From Massilia rhizosphaerae (lineage in GTDB: Bacteria; Pseudomonadota; Gammaproteobacteria; Burkholderiales; Burkholderiaceae_D): DNA of 64,000 bases. Position numbers and translations under genes: made by a program. The stretch spans positions 62,001-126,000 of the forward strand of contig NZ_JADKYX010000009.1 of the NCBI RefSeq assembly GCF_016093545.1, in the 5' to 3' direction. This document shows positions 37,301 to 44,099 of the stretch, piece by piece. Under the pieces are notes generated by a model. It searched no databases. It had not been told where the DNA came from and was given only the letters and a program-made list of their open reading frames with translations. The stretch's first letter is position 1. Every line of letters starts with the position of its first letter.

Positions 37301-39984
37301 TGCGGCAGGAAGGCCGTATCCAGCAGCGCGCGGCCCAGGCCGATGCGCGCGTCCTGCGCCCAGTTCAGCACATGCTGGCCCGGCGCGACGTCGTGCGGCT
37401 TGTCGGCCAGGTCGATCAAGGCGTCCAGCGCGAACGGCAAAAAGATGACGGCCAGGGCGGCCGCGCTCCAGAACGCGGGCGCCGGCAGCAGCGCCCAGCA
37501 CACCAGCAATGCCGCGGTCAGCGCCGGCGCGACGAGGCTGCGGCGCAGGTTGTCGACGAGCTTCCAGCGCGCGAGCGGCGGCAGCGGATTGGGTTCCGTG
37601 CGGCCGCCCGCCAGCGGCACGCGCGCGCGCAGCCAGCCGGTCAGTTGCCAGTCGCCGCGGATCCAGCGGTGGCGGCGGCCGACGTCGTCGCTGTAGCGCG
37701 CCGGGCAAGGCTCGACGAGCGGCGCGTCGGCGAGCAGGCCGGCGCGCGCGTAACACCCTTCCAGCAGATCGTGCGACAGCACGCGGTCGGGTGGGAAGCG
37801 TCCGCGCAGCAGGCGGTCGAACGCGCGCAGGTCGTAGATGCCCTTGCCGGCGAAGGAGCCTTCGCCGAACAGGTCCTGGTAGACGTCGACGCTGGCGCGC
37901 GTGTACGGATCGATGCCCGGCGCGCCGCTGCACACGCGTTCGAAGCGGGACGCGTCCTCGCGCGGCAGCGCCGCCGTCACGCGCGGCTGCAGCACGCCAT
38001 GGCCTTCCACCACGCGCCGCCCGTCGAGCGACAGCACGGGGCGATTGAGCGGATGCGCCATCGCGGCGACGAAGGCGCGCGCGGCGTCGCGCGGCAGCTG
38101 CGTGTCGGCGTCGAGCGTGATCACGTAGCGGACGACGTCCAGGCCGTCGACAGTGCCCTCGACGACGGCGAACGGCGCGCGCTCGCCCCTCAACAGGAAA
38201 GCGTTCAGGTCTTCCAGCTTGCCGCGCTTGCGCTCGCGGCCGATCCAGGCGCCCTCGCCTTCGCTCCACACGCGCTGGCGGTGCAGCAGCAGGAACGGCC
38301 GGTCGTCGGCGTATTTGTCGTTCAGGGCGGCGACGGCGGCGCGCGCCTGTTCGATCAATTCGGCATCGCCGGTTACTTCTTGCTGCGGCGCGTCGACCAG
38401 GTCGGTGAGGAGGCAGAAGCGCAGGTGCGGATCGCGATTGGCCAGGTAATGCACCTCGAGCACGTCGGCCAGCGCGGCGACGTTGGCACGGCTGTACAGC
38501 AGCGCGGGCACGGCGACGATGGCGCGCGCGTCGGACGGAATGCCGGCGCCGAAATCCAGGCGCGGCAGCGGCGCCGGCGCGACCAGCCGCGCGGCCATCA
38601 GGTTCACGAGCGCCAGTGCCAGCTGGCTCGCGCCGAACGCGCCCAGCACGCCGATGGCCACGAGCACGCCCGGGCCGGCGCCGTCGTCGGACGCACGGAC
38701 GACGATCGCCGCCAGGAACGCCGCGGCGAGCGCGCCGGCCGCGCCCAGATAGGACAGCAGCGGCCGCGCGCGGCACAGCGCGGCGATGACGCCGGAGCGG
38801 ATGTTCAGCCGCGCCTCCAGGCGGGATACGCCTTTGCCGGCCAGGTAGTAGCCGACGTGGCGCAGGCGCGCATCCGGGCCGCCCGCGCCGGCCAGCGCCA
38901 GCGCCTCCGTCGCCACCTCGATCTCGCTGCGGCCGGCCGCGCGCGCGAGGCGTTCGATCGCGTGGCGGTAATGGTCGCGCGTGGCGAAGTCCATCTTGTC
39001 GTAGACGCCGGCCGGGTCGCCGCGCAGGGCCTGGTCGACGGCGCTCAGCGACTCGACGAAGGCGCGCCAATCCGTGCTGCCGAGCAGGCGCAGGCTGCCG
39101 ATCGTGTTCGCGGCCGAGACCTGGTCGGTGGCCTGCTGCTTGACGTCGGCCTGCACGGCCTGGTCGATGGTGCGGCCCTCGTCGGCGAGGCGCGTCGCGA
39201 TCCATTGCAGCGCCTGCGTGAGCGGGCCGCCGCGGCCCTGCAGCCGGCGCGCGAGTTCGGCGACGAAGCCGGAACCCATCGGCTGCACCTCGCGCGCCAT
39301 GTCGGCCACGATGAGGATCAGGTCACCGGGGCGCTCGTCGGCCTTGGCGGTCATGCGGTCGATCCAGCGGCCCGCCTGTTCGCGCTGACGCCGGCTGTCG
39401 GCCTGGCGCACGGCGAGGCGGCGCAGGTTGTCGATCAGCGCGAGCCGCAGCATGATCGGGATCGCCCACAGCTCGCCCAGCGCCAGCGGCGCGCCTTCCT
39501 GGTAGGCGGCGACGAGGCGCGCCAGGCTTTCCGGCTCCACGCGGCCGTCGCCGTGCGCGACCGCTTCCAGCGCCAGCTCGTACACGCGCGGGTGGCCGCA
39601 CGCGTCCGGGTCCGCGTCCGCCACACAGGGCAGCGCGCGGCAGTAATCCCACGGCAGATGGCTGCGCGCGAGGCGGATCTGTTCCTCGATCAGGTAGGAA
39701 TGGTCGAGCAGCCATTCGGCGGCCGGCTCGAGGCGCATGCCGGATTTGGCGGCGACGGTAAGATCGGCGCAGGCCTCGGCGATGACGGCGGCATTGTCGT
39801 CCAGGCGCACCAGCAGCCGGTCGCTGCCCGGCCGGGTGCTGGATGGATGGCGCGCGGCGAGGCGGCGGCCGTGCACGGCCATCTGGGCGGCGGAAAACAG
39901 TTCGGCGCGCAGCGGGGCGTCGTCGTTCGCGAGGCCGCGGGCTGCGGGCGGTAGCGCTTTTTCTTCTTTCAACAGGAACCTCAT
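31348..39984 (-). CDS. ndvB: Cyclic beta-1,2-glucan synthase
   Basis: At about 2,878 residues this is a full-length NdvB/Cgs-type synthase that builds cyclic beta-1,2-glucan in the inner membrane. The order is: an N-terminal domain; membrane helices near 410-460; a GT84 glycosyltransferase around 540-800 with the DxD motif in VITLDADTQLPRD; more helices near 815-855 and 938-981; a glycoamylase-like domain (GLYEAIDYTPAR, HQGIGLLALS, about 1490-1530); and C-terminal GH94 phosphorylase-like domains with the catalytic aspartate in GTGDWNDALDRVG near 2540. ATG 39984 (MRFLLKEEKALPP) is preferred over upstream starts that add an arginine-rich stretch. No NdvA exporter or ndvD-type gene is nearby. 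Confidence 0.92.
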   Translation of the reverse strand: MRFLLKEEKALPPAARGLANDDAPLRAELFSAAQMAVHGRRLAARHPSSTRPGSDRLLVRLDDNAAVIAEACADLTVAAKSGMRLEPAAEWLLDHSYLIEEQIRLARSHLPWDYCRALPCVADADPDACGHPRVYELALEAVAHGDGRVEPESLARLVAAYQEGAPLALGELWAIPIMLRLALIDNLRRLAVRQADSRRQREQAGRWIDRMTAKADERPGDLILIVADMAREVQPMGSGFVAELARRLQGRGGPLTQALQWIATRLADEGRTIDQAVQADVKQQATDQVSAANTIGSLRLLGSTDWRAFVESLSAVDQALRGDPAGVYDKMDFATRDHYRHAIERLARAAGRSEIEVATEALALAGAGGPDARLRHVGYYLAGKGVSRLEARLNIRSGVIAALCRARPLLSYLGAAGALAAAFLAAIVVRASDDGAGPGVLVAIGVLGAFGASQLALALVNLMAARLVAPAPLPRLDFGAGIPSDARAIVAVPALLYSRANVAALADVLEVHYLANRDPHLRFCLLTDLVDAPQQEVTGDAELIEQARAAVAALNDKYADDRPFLLLHRQRVWSEGEGAWIGRERKRGKLEDLNAFLLRGERAPFAVVEGTVDGLDVVRYVITLDADTQLPRDAARAFVAAMAHPLNRPVLSLDGRRVVEGHGVLQPRVTAALPREDASRFERVCSGAPGIDPYTRASVDVYQDLFGEGSFAGKGIYDLRAFDRLLRGRFPPDRVLSHDLLEGCYARAGLLADAPLVEPCPARYSDDVGRRHRWIRGDWQLTGWLRARVPLAGGRTEPNPLPPLARWKLVDNLRRSLVAPALTAALLVCWALLPAPAFWSAAALAVIFLPFALDALIDLADKPHDVAPGQHVLNWAQDARIGLGRALLDTAFLPHEACYSVDAIARGLWRTHVSKRRRLEWRAAGLLRSSTDMESNWRNMWFAPAFAVGAAVLLSFTNPLALFAAAPLLLLWFLSPVVAWWVSLPVTQRAPRLSDNQHRFLRGLARRTWAFFEDHVTAEHNWLPPDGLQEHPAPAVAHRTSPTNLGLALLANVTAWDFGFAATGELLARTRATLDTMGRLERHRGHFYSGYDTRTLAPLQPRHVSTAAGGNLAGHLLTLAAGLEGLADEPVASSRALDGIRATLDVVEEYALPAPPAVRDALAALRHQLTPERCRNADTLPGLADCLQALARRAEALRAVVPEDADPSLLDWAGRLAAQTAAAHADLLAMAPWMRVVQEYVIDASLTRIPTLRELARSSMKAPGADLDPDECTRQLLLGRLVAEGSANARARLHEIDQLVRAARAGAEMDFGLLYDADTARLSTGYRVDERRPDDDHHDLLASDARLASFVGIAQGRLPQAHWFALGRQPCLVHGQQLLLSRGGSMSEYLMPLLVMPTYDDTLLDRTYRSVVRVQAEYGRRRDVPWGISESGCNAMDAALHYQCRTFGVPGAGAQRGLGDDLVVAPYAAMMVLMVEPERACANLERMARQGCAGRYGLYEAIDYTPARRPAGQACAVVRAFVGRHQGIGLLALSFLLHDRPMQRRFAGDPRCRAALPLLQERAPAAGAHASARAEVEALHPPAPAADTATRTVAAPDTAPQEVQLLSNGRYHVMVTAGGAGYSVWRGLAVTRWRADPTVDDGGHFCYLRDVDSGAVWSNTWQPTLARPEHYEAVFSEGRAEFRRRDHGIELHTEIVVSPEDDIELRRLRIANRTDSTRRIELTSYAELGSAVQTEILAERGAILCTRRPRHADDAAPWLLNLMTVHGENIDASAPEFETSRARFIGRGRGHARPAALDGRAALGGTAGAVPDPALAIRRVLTLAPHREAHVDVVLGAADTREQALRLVDTYRIRHLADRVPELAWTHGQVVLRQLNASETDAQLYARLAGSVLHPRAALRADPALIARNQRGRAALDAHAISGEHPIVLLRMRDAANIDLARQLVQAHAWWRLNGLAADLVIWCEDAAGQEPIMNLIASGPAAQSVDRPGGVFVRPLGAIPDEDRVLLQAVARVILSDEHGGLAEQLRRAAARKAELPPALVPTAPAQTTASATPALPARALALDNGIGGFGADGREYVIRTGPGRPTPAPWVNVLASPMFGTVVSESGQAYSWNQNAHEFRLTPWDGAPAAGRGGEVFYVRDELTGEFWSPTALPAPSGGDYVARHGFGYSVFEHAAHGIASELLTYVALDAPLKYVVIKLRNDGAAPRRLSVTGYVEWVLGEVRAESAPHVVTELDPVSGALFARNAWNADFAGRVAFFHLDAEHVAFTCDRAEFIGEGGSLADPAALGRTTLSGRSGAGLDPCAALQTVVELQPGDEQELVFMLGVGGRRNLDATGMVQRHCGSAAAAAGLARVRDFWDDTLGAVRIETPEPAFDLLANGWLMYQTIACRMWARSGHERSVGAYGFREQLQDAMAAVHARPELLRDHILLFAGHQFVEGDVQHWWHPPTGRGARTRCSDDYLWLPLAVHRYVGATGDESLLDEVAPFIEGRALRQDEAAWCDVPGRSREQAGIYEHCVRALRRALVFGPHGLPLIGTGDWNDALDRVGTKGRGESVWLGFFLYDVLCRFADLADRRGDYGFCTTCRSAAQVLAHNIEDNAWDGEWYRRAYFDDGTPLGARANDACRIDSAAQSWAVLSGAADRGRARIAMDAVDAHLVRRDAALVQLLDPPFDQGRPDPGAIRADAPGVRANGGQDTQAAIWAAMAFAHLGDTERAWELARMLNPLHRTRTAEACGVYQSEPYVMADDVCAAAPHAGRGGGSWTTGAAGWMYRLLVESLLGVTRAADTLTLTPRLPAGWEGFRLHYRYGDSVYTIAVRRADAPLLRVDGVAQAGSTVMLADDGRAHDVELHVACRHDASAAAPHSDRTAFEKMRP

Positions 39985-40130
39985 GGTGGCGTGCGCAACC
40001 GGCCGCCGGCTGACGCGGGACGCGACCATTCGGATGAGGCGTGAAACTCGTGGGCGCACGGCTGTCACCATGCTAAGAGATCACGTGTTCTGGAACTGTG
40101 CGCTACCGTACACAGTTGACGATCGGTAGG

Positions 40131-42056
40131 TCAGGCCAGCGCGAGTCCCCCCGCGACCGTCCACGCCTGCGTGTGTCCCGCCCGGCGCAGGCACAGCGCG
40201 GCCTTCGCGCTGCGGTTGCCGCCGCGGCACACGAACACGACCGGCCGTGCCGGCTCGGACAACCACGCCGCCACGTGCTCCGCGAGGCGCGACAACGGCA
40301 CGTTGCGCGCGGCGCGGCCATGCAATGCCATCGGGCCGGCCGCCGCTTCGAAGGCCTCGCGCACGTCGACGAGCAGCGCGTCCTCGTGGCGGCGCAGGAA
40401 TGCCTCCAGCGCGTCCGGCTGCAGCTGCCCGGCCGCGTCGCCGTCGTGTTTGCGCGCGGCCAGCGTCGCGCAGGGAAGGCCGTCCACGTCGGCGCGGTGG
40501 CACCGCACGGCGCCGTCGTGCGCGACGCGCGCCAGGCGCGCCGCAACGATGGCGCCGAACACGTGGCGCACGGCCGTGCGCGGCAAGCGGCCGGCATCCG
40601 CAGCGCCCAGCAGGTAGCCGTCCGGGAGGCGGGCCAGCACGGCGCCGCCGATTTTCATGCACGGCGCATGACTGCCGTCGTCCAGCGCGACGGTGCCGTC
40701 GTCCGCCGCGTCGGCATCCAGCAGGTTCAAGCCCGCGTCGCGCGCGAGCGCGGCGATGCGCCCGCGCTGCTCGGGCGGCGCATCGATCGCGACGCAGCGC
40801 TGCGCATCGAACACGATCCAGCCATGCCGCCCGTCGGCGCTGACCTGCATGACGCCCGGATTGCCGTCCGCCAGGAACGGCGCGCGCAGGGCTTCGCCGC
40901 AGCGGCGGATGCGCGCGCAGGCGGCGGCGACGAAGGCGGCATCCGCCAGCGGCCCGATCGACAAACGCACGGCGTTGCCGCTGCGGACCGGCGGCAGACC
41001 CATCGCGTCCAGCACGTAGCTGGGCGCGGCCTTCGCCGCCGAACACGCCGACCCCGCGCTGACGCGCACGCCGGCCGCGTCGAACAGGTCGAGCAAGTCC
41101 TTGCCGGACACGCCGGGCACGGAAAAATTCAAGGTGGTCGGCAAGGTGTGTTCGAACGGCGCGTTGAAGACGATGGCGGGGAACGCCTCGCGCAGGGCGG
41201 CCGCCAGCCGGTCGCGCAGCGCCGCCAGTTCGCCGTGGCCGCGGAACGTGGTGCCCTCTTCCAGCGCGGCCAGCACGGCGCCGAGGGCGGCGATGCCGGC
41301 CATGTTCTCGGTGCCGGAGCGCTGCCCGCCTTCCTGGCCGCCGCCGATCATCAACGGCGTGTAGGGCGCGCCGTCGCGCACGTACAGGATGCCGATGCCT
41401 TTCGGCGCATGCAGCTTGTGACCGGAGAACGGCGCGTAGTCGATGCGCGTGTTCGCCAGGTCGAGCGGCAGCTTGCCCAGCGCCTGCACGCAGTCGACCA
41501 TCCAGTACGCTTTCGGTGCGCACTCGCGCAGCACGCGCGCGATGCCGTCGAGGTCCGAGATCGCGCCGGTCTCGTTGTTGGCCGCCATCGTGCAGACCAT
41601 GGCGGCGCGCGGCGCCAGCTCGCGCAGCACGTCCAGGCGGTGGCGTCCCGCGGCGTCGACGGGCAGCGGCTGCAAGGTCAGGCCGGTGCCGAGCAGGCGG
41701 TTCCAGTGCGCGAGGCTTTCCGACACGGCCTTGTGTTCGGTGGCCCCGTACACCAGCAGGTCGCCGCAGGCCTCGCCCGCCGCGCGGCGTTCGCGCACGG
41801 CGACGAGCGCGGACAGCACCGCGGTCTGGATGCCTTCCGTGGCGCCGCTCGTGAACAGCACCCGTCCCGGGCCGGCGCCGAGCACGCGGCGGGCCCGCGC
41901 GCGGGTCGTATCGAGGATGCGTTTGGCGCGCAGGCCGGTGGCGTGGCTGCTGCTCGGATTGCCGAACTGGGTCTCCATCGCCTCGACCGCGGCGGCGATG
42001 GCGGCAGGAAGGACCGGCGAAGTGGCGTTTGCGTCGAGGTAGATGTCGGGAGCCAT
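40131..42056 (-). CDS. Cysteine desulfurase-like aminotransferase V fused to rhodanese
   Basis: This is a three-part protein of 641 residues. Residues 1-390 are an IscS/NifS-like desulfurase with the PLP lysine in FSGHKLHAPKG (about 213) and the persulfide cysteine in SAGSACSAAK (about 335). A middle part (about 400-530) has no clear match to me; VMQVSADGRHGWIVFDAQ slightly recalls the start of metallo-beta-lactamase-like persulfide dioxygenases, but no metal motif is seen. The C-terminal rhodanese domain (about 540-641) has its cysteine in VFVCRGGNRSA. The fusion would pass sulfane sulfur from cysteine directly to a rhodanese acceptor. It is divergent from an Lrp-type regulator gene, which suggests control by cysteine. 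Confidence 0.87.
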   Translation of the reverse strand: MAPDIYLDANATSPVLPAAIAAAVEAMETQFGNPSSSHATGLRAKRILDTTRARARRVLGAGPGRVLFTSGATEGIQTAVLSALVAVRERRAAGEACGDLLVYGATEHKAVSESLAHWNRLLGTGLTLQPLPVDAAGRHRLDVLRELAPRAAMVCTMAANNETGAISDLDGIARVLRECAPKAYWMVDCVQALGKLPLDLANTRIDYAPFSGHKLHAPKGIGILYVRDGAPYTPLMIGGGQEGGQRSGTENMAGIAALGAVLAALEEGTTFRGHGELAALRDRLAAALREAFPAIVFNAPFEHTLPTTLNFSVPGVSGKDLLDLFDAAGVRVSAGSACSAAKAAPSYVLDAMGLPPVRSGNAVRLSIGPLADAAFVAAACARIRRCGEALRAPFLADGNPGVMQVSADGRHGWIVFDAQRCVAIDAPPEQRGRIAALARDAGLNLLDADAADDGTVALDDGSHAPCMKIGGAVLARLPDGYLLGAADAGRLPRTAVRHVFGAIVAARLARVAHDGAVRCHRADVDGLPCATLAARKHDGDAAGQLQPDALEAFLRRHEDALLVDVREAFEAAAGPMALHGRAARNVPLSRLAEHVAAWLSEPARPVVFVCRGGNRSAKAALCLRRAGHTQAWTVAGGLALA

Positions 42057-42199
42057 GAAATAATTGCTAAAAGTCCAAAAATAAATGCGCCATCAGCGCG
42101 ATTGTTGAGTAATATGTTACGGTTTGGTGCCGAAAATGACGTACTAAAGAATCTTTGATTTTTCCTGGGCTGAAGAACGAACATTCTAGATACCGCGAC
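42057..42199. promoter_or_regulatory. A/T-rich divergent promoter region (desulfurase fusion / Lrp gene)
   Basis: This 143-bp gap is far richer in A and T than its surroundings, with runs such as AATAATTGC, CCAAAAATAAATG and GATTTTTCC. Lrp/AsnC proteins favour A/T-rich, degenerate sites, and the regulator gene is divergent from its probable target, the classical layout for local control. I could not fix a single palindromic box or a confident -10/-35 pair. Confidence 0.5.
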
Positions 42200-42694
42200 A
42201 TGGACAAGATGAATTCACTCGACAAATACGACTGCGCGATTCTCGCGGCTTTGCAGGCGGACGCCACCCTGTCGATTTCCGGCCTGAGCGAAAAGGTCGG
42301 CCTGTCCAGTACCCCATGCTGGAAGCGGGTCAAGCGCCTGGAAGAAGAGGGATACATCGAAAGCCGGGTCAGCATCGTCAATCGCCACAAGGTCGGCCTG
42401 CCCGTGACGGTATTCGTCAGCGTGCGCACCAACGAGCACGACGAAAAATGGCTGGAACGCTTCGCCTCCGCCGTCGTCGCGCTGCCCGAAGTCCTGGAAT
42501 TCCACCGCATGAGCGGCGACGTCGATTACCTGCTCAAGGTCGTCACGACCGACATCGGCGGCTACGACCGCTTCTACAAGAAGCTGATCAAGACGGCCCA
42601 GCTGGCCGGCGTCTCCTCCGCGTTCTCGATGGAACAGATCAAGTGCACGACCGCGCTGCCGCTGGACCTGATCTCGCACGGGCTGCCGGCCTGA
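42200..42694 (+). CDS. Lrp/AsnC family transcriptional regulator
   Basis: The 164-residue regulator has the N-terminal winged helix-turn-helix of Lrp proteins (YDCAILAALQADATLSISGLSEKVGLSSTPCWKRVKRLEEEGYI) and the C-terminal RAM effector-binding domain (GDVDYLLKVVTTDIGGYDRFYKK). ATG 42200 and ATG 42209 (MNSLDKYD) are both possible starts; neither has a strong ribosome site. It is divergent from the cysteine desulfurase-rhodanese gene. Lrp-type regulators of the DecR/CyuR group respond to cysteine, and this context suggests the same ligand, though that is inference. Confidence 0.92.
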   Translation: MDKMNSLDKYDCAILAALQADATLSISGLSEKVGLSSTPCWKRVKRLEEEGYIESRVSIVNRHKVGLPVTVFVSVRTNEHDEKWLERFASAVVALPEVLEFHRMSGDVDYLLKVVTTDIGGYDRFYKKLIKTAQLAGVSSAFSMEQIKCTTALPLDLISHGLPA

Positions 42695-42759
42695 CCTGTT
42701 TTCACGTCCGCGCGATCGTGCGATGATGGCGACCGTTGCACAACAACGGAGACATATCA

Positions 42760-43893
42760 ATGGCATCAACGATGAAAACCGTGGCGCTGGCGGCGATCCT
42801 GCTGGCGTCCGGGACCTCTGCGCTCGCCCAGGACCAGGTCGTGCGCATCGGCGTGAGCGGCCCGCTGTCGGGCGCCAACGCCTTCGCCGGCAAGGATGAC
42901 GAGAACGGCGTGCGCCTCGCGGTCGAAGAACTCAACGCGCAAAAACTCAAGGTGGGCGGCAAGACGCTCAAGTTCGAGCTGATGTCCGAGGACGACCAGG
43001 GCGATCCGAAAGCGGGCGTGAGCGTCGCGCAGAAATTCGCCGACGCCGGCGTCAAGTTCGTGCTCGGCCCGTACAACTCGGGCGTCGCGATCCCCGCGTC
43101 GCGCGTCTACAACGACGCCGGCATCCTGATGTCGACCGTGGGCACCAGCCCCAAGATCACCCAGGCGCGCTACCCGACCGTGTTCCGCATGGTCGCCAGC
43201 GATGCGCAGGTGGGCGCGTCGATGGCCTCGTACGCCGCCAAGGCATTGCACATCAAGACGGTCGGCGTGATCGACGACCGCACCGCGTTCGGCCAGGGCA
43301 TCGCCGACGAATTCACCAAGCGGGCGCGCGCCGCTGGCGTCGCCGTCGCCGGCCGAGAATTCACCAACGACAAGGCGAGCGACTTTTCCGCCATCCTCAC
43401 CGCGTTCCGAGCGAAGAAGGTTGACGCCATCTTCTTCGGCGGCTATGCGCCGCAGGGCGCCCCGATGGCGCGCCAGATGAAGCAGCTGGGGATGGCCAAC
43501 GTGCGCCTGCTGGGCGGCGACACGCTGTGCAGCCCGGAGATGGCCAAGCTGGGCTTTGATGCGGTCGGCGCGAACGTGTTGTGCGCGCAGGCCGGCGCGA
43601 TGCTCGACAAGCAGGCCGGCGGCGCCGCGTTCAAGGCCCGCTACAAGCAGCGCTTCCAGCACGACCCGGACGTGTACGCGCCCACGTTCTACGACCAGAC
43701 GATGTTCATCGCCAAAGCCATGCAGGCCGCGCACACGACGGATGCCGCCGCCGTCGGCAAGCAGCTGCACACGATGACGTACCAGGGCGTGGGCGGCACC
43801 TACGGCTACGACGCGAACGGCAACCTGAAGAAGACGGCCGTCACGGTCTACACCTTCAAGGGCGGCCAATTGGCGCCGCTGGCCAGTTATTAA
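42760..43893 (+). CDS. ABC transporter substrate-binding protein, branched-chain amino acid type
   Basis: The 377-residue periplasmic binding protein has a signal peptide (MKTVALAAILLASGTSALAQ) and a type I two-lobe fold of the LivJ class: VRIGVSGPLSGANAFAGKDDENGVRLAVEELNAQ, FVLGPYNSGVAIPASRVYNDAGI and TYGYDANGNLKKTAVTVYTFKGGQL. Family members bind leucine/isoleucine/valine, amides, urea or aromatic acids; the ligand cannot be read from sequence alone. ATG 42760 has GGAG 8 bases upstream. No permease or ATPase genes follow, so the protein is an orphan whose membrane partners lie elsewhere. It follows the Lrp gene after 65 bases. Confidence 0.9.
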   Translation: MASTMKTVALAAILLASGTSALAQDQVVRIGVSGPLSGANAFAGKDDENGVRLAVEELNAQKLKVGGKTLKFELMSEDDQGDPKAGVSVAQKFADAGVKFVLGPYNSGVAIPASRVYNDAGILMSTVGTSPKITQARYPTVFRMVASDAQVGASMASYAAKALHIKTVGVIDDRTAFGQGIADEFTKRARAAGVAVAGREFTNDKASDFSAILTAFRAKKVDAIFFGGYAPQGAPMARQMKQLGMANVRLLGGDTLCSPEMAKLGFDAVGANVLCAQAGAMLDKQAGGAAFKARYKQRFQHDPDVYAPTFYDQTMFIAKAMQAAHTTDAAAVGKQLHTMTYQGVGGTYGYDANGNLKKTAVTVYTFKGGQLAPLASY

Positions 43894-43900
43894 GAACCTT

Positions 43901-43996
43901 CGTAGGGTGGGCGGCCTCCGCCCACCAAACGTATGCGCCGCAGTAACGCATGGTGGGCACGTGATTGATGCCCCCGGCATCAATCACCCCACCCTA
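43901..43996. repeat. REPIN-like palindromic repeat pair, copy 2
   Basis: A unit CGTAGGGTGGGCGGCCTCCG with its CCCACC arm (43901-43927) and an inverted unit (43950-43996, TGGTGGGC... CACCCTAC) lie eight bases after the binding-protein gene. The outer ends GTAGGG/CCCTAC face outwards, the opposite topology to the pair at 21369-21463. It may serve as a weak terminator or mRNA-stabilising structure for the gene before it. Confidence 0.65.
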
Positions 43997-44099
43997 CTGG
44001 AATAGGCTCCAAGAAGCGCCCGTAAAGACTGTGCCGGAGGCGGCGCAAGGGTTATCCTTGGCGCCGCTTCATTCATCTCCACCAAGCAGACTTACACAC

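Noticed and set aside
36173..39205. Minus-strand open frame of about 1,010 codons inside ndvB
   Set aside because: Same strand as ndvB but another frame; the product is low-complexity R/A/G, with no domain. Similar shadows occur across the whole ndvB gene on both strands.
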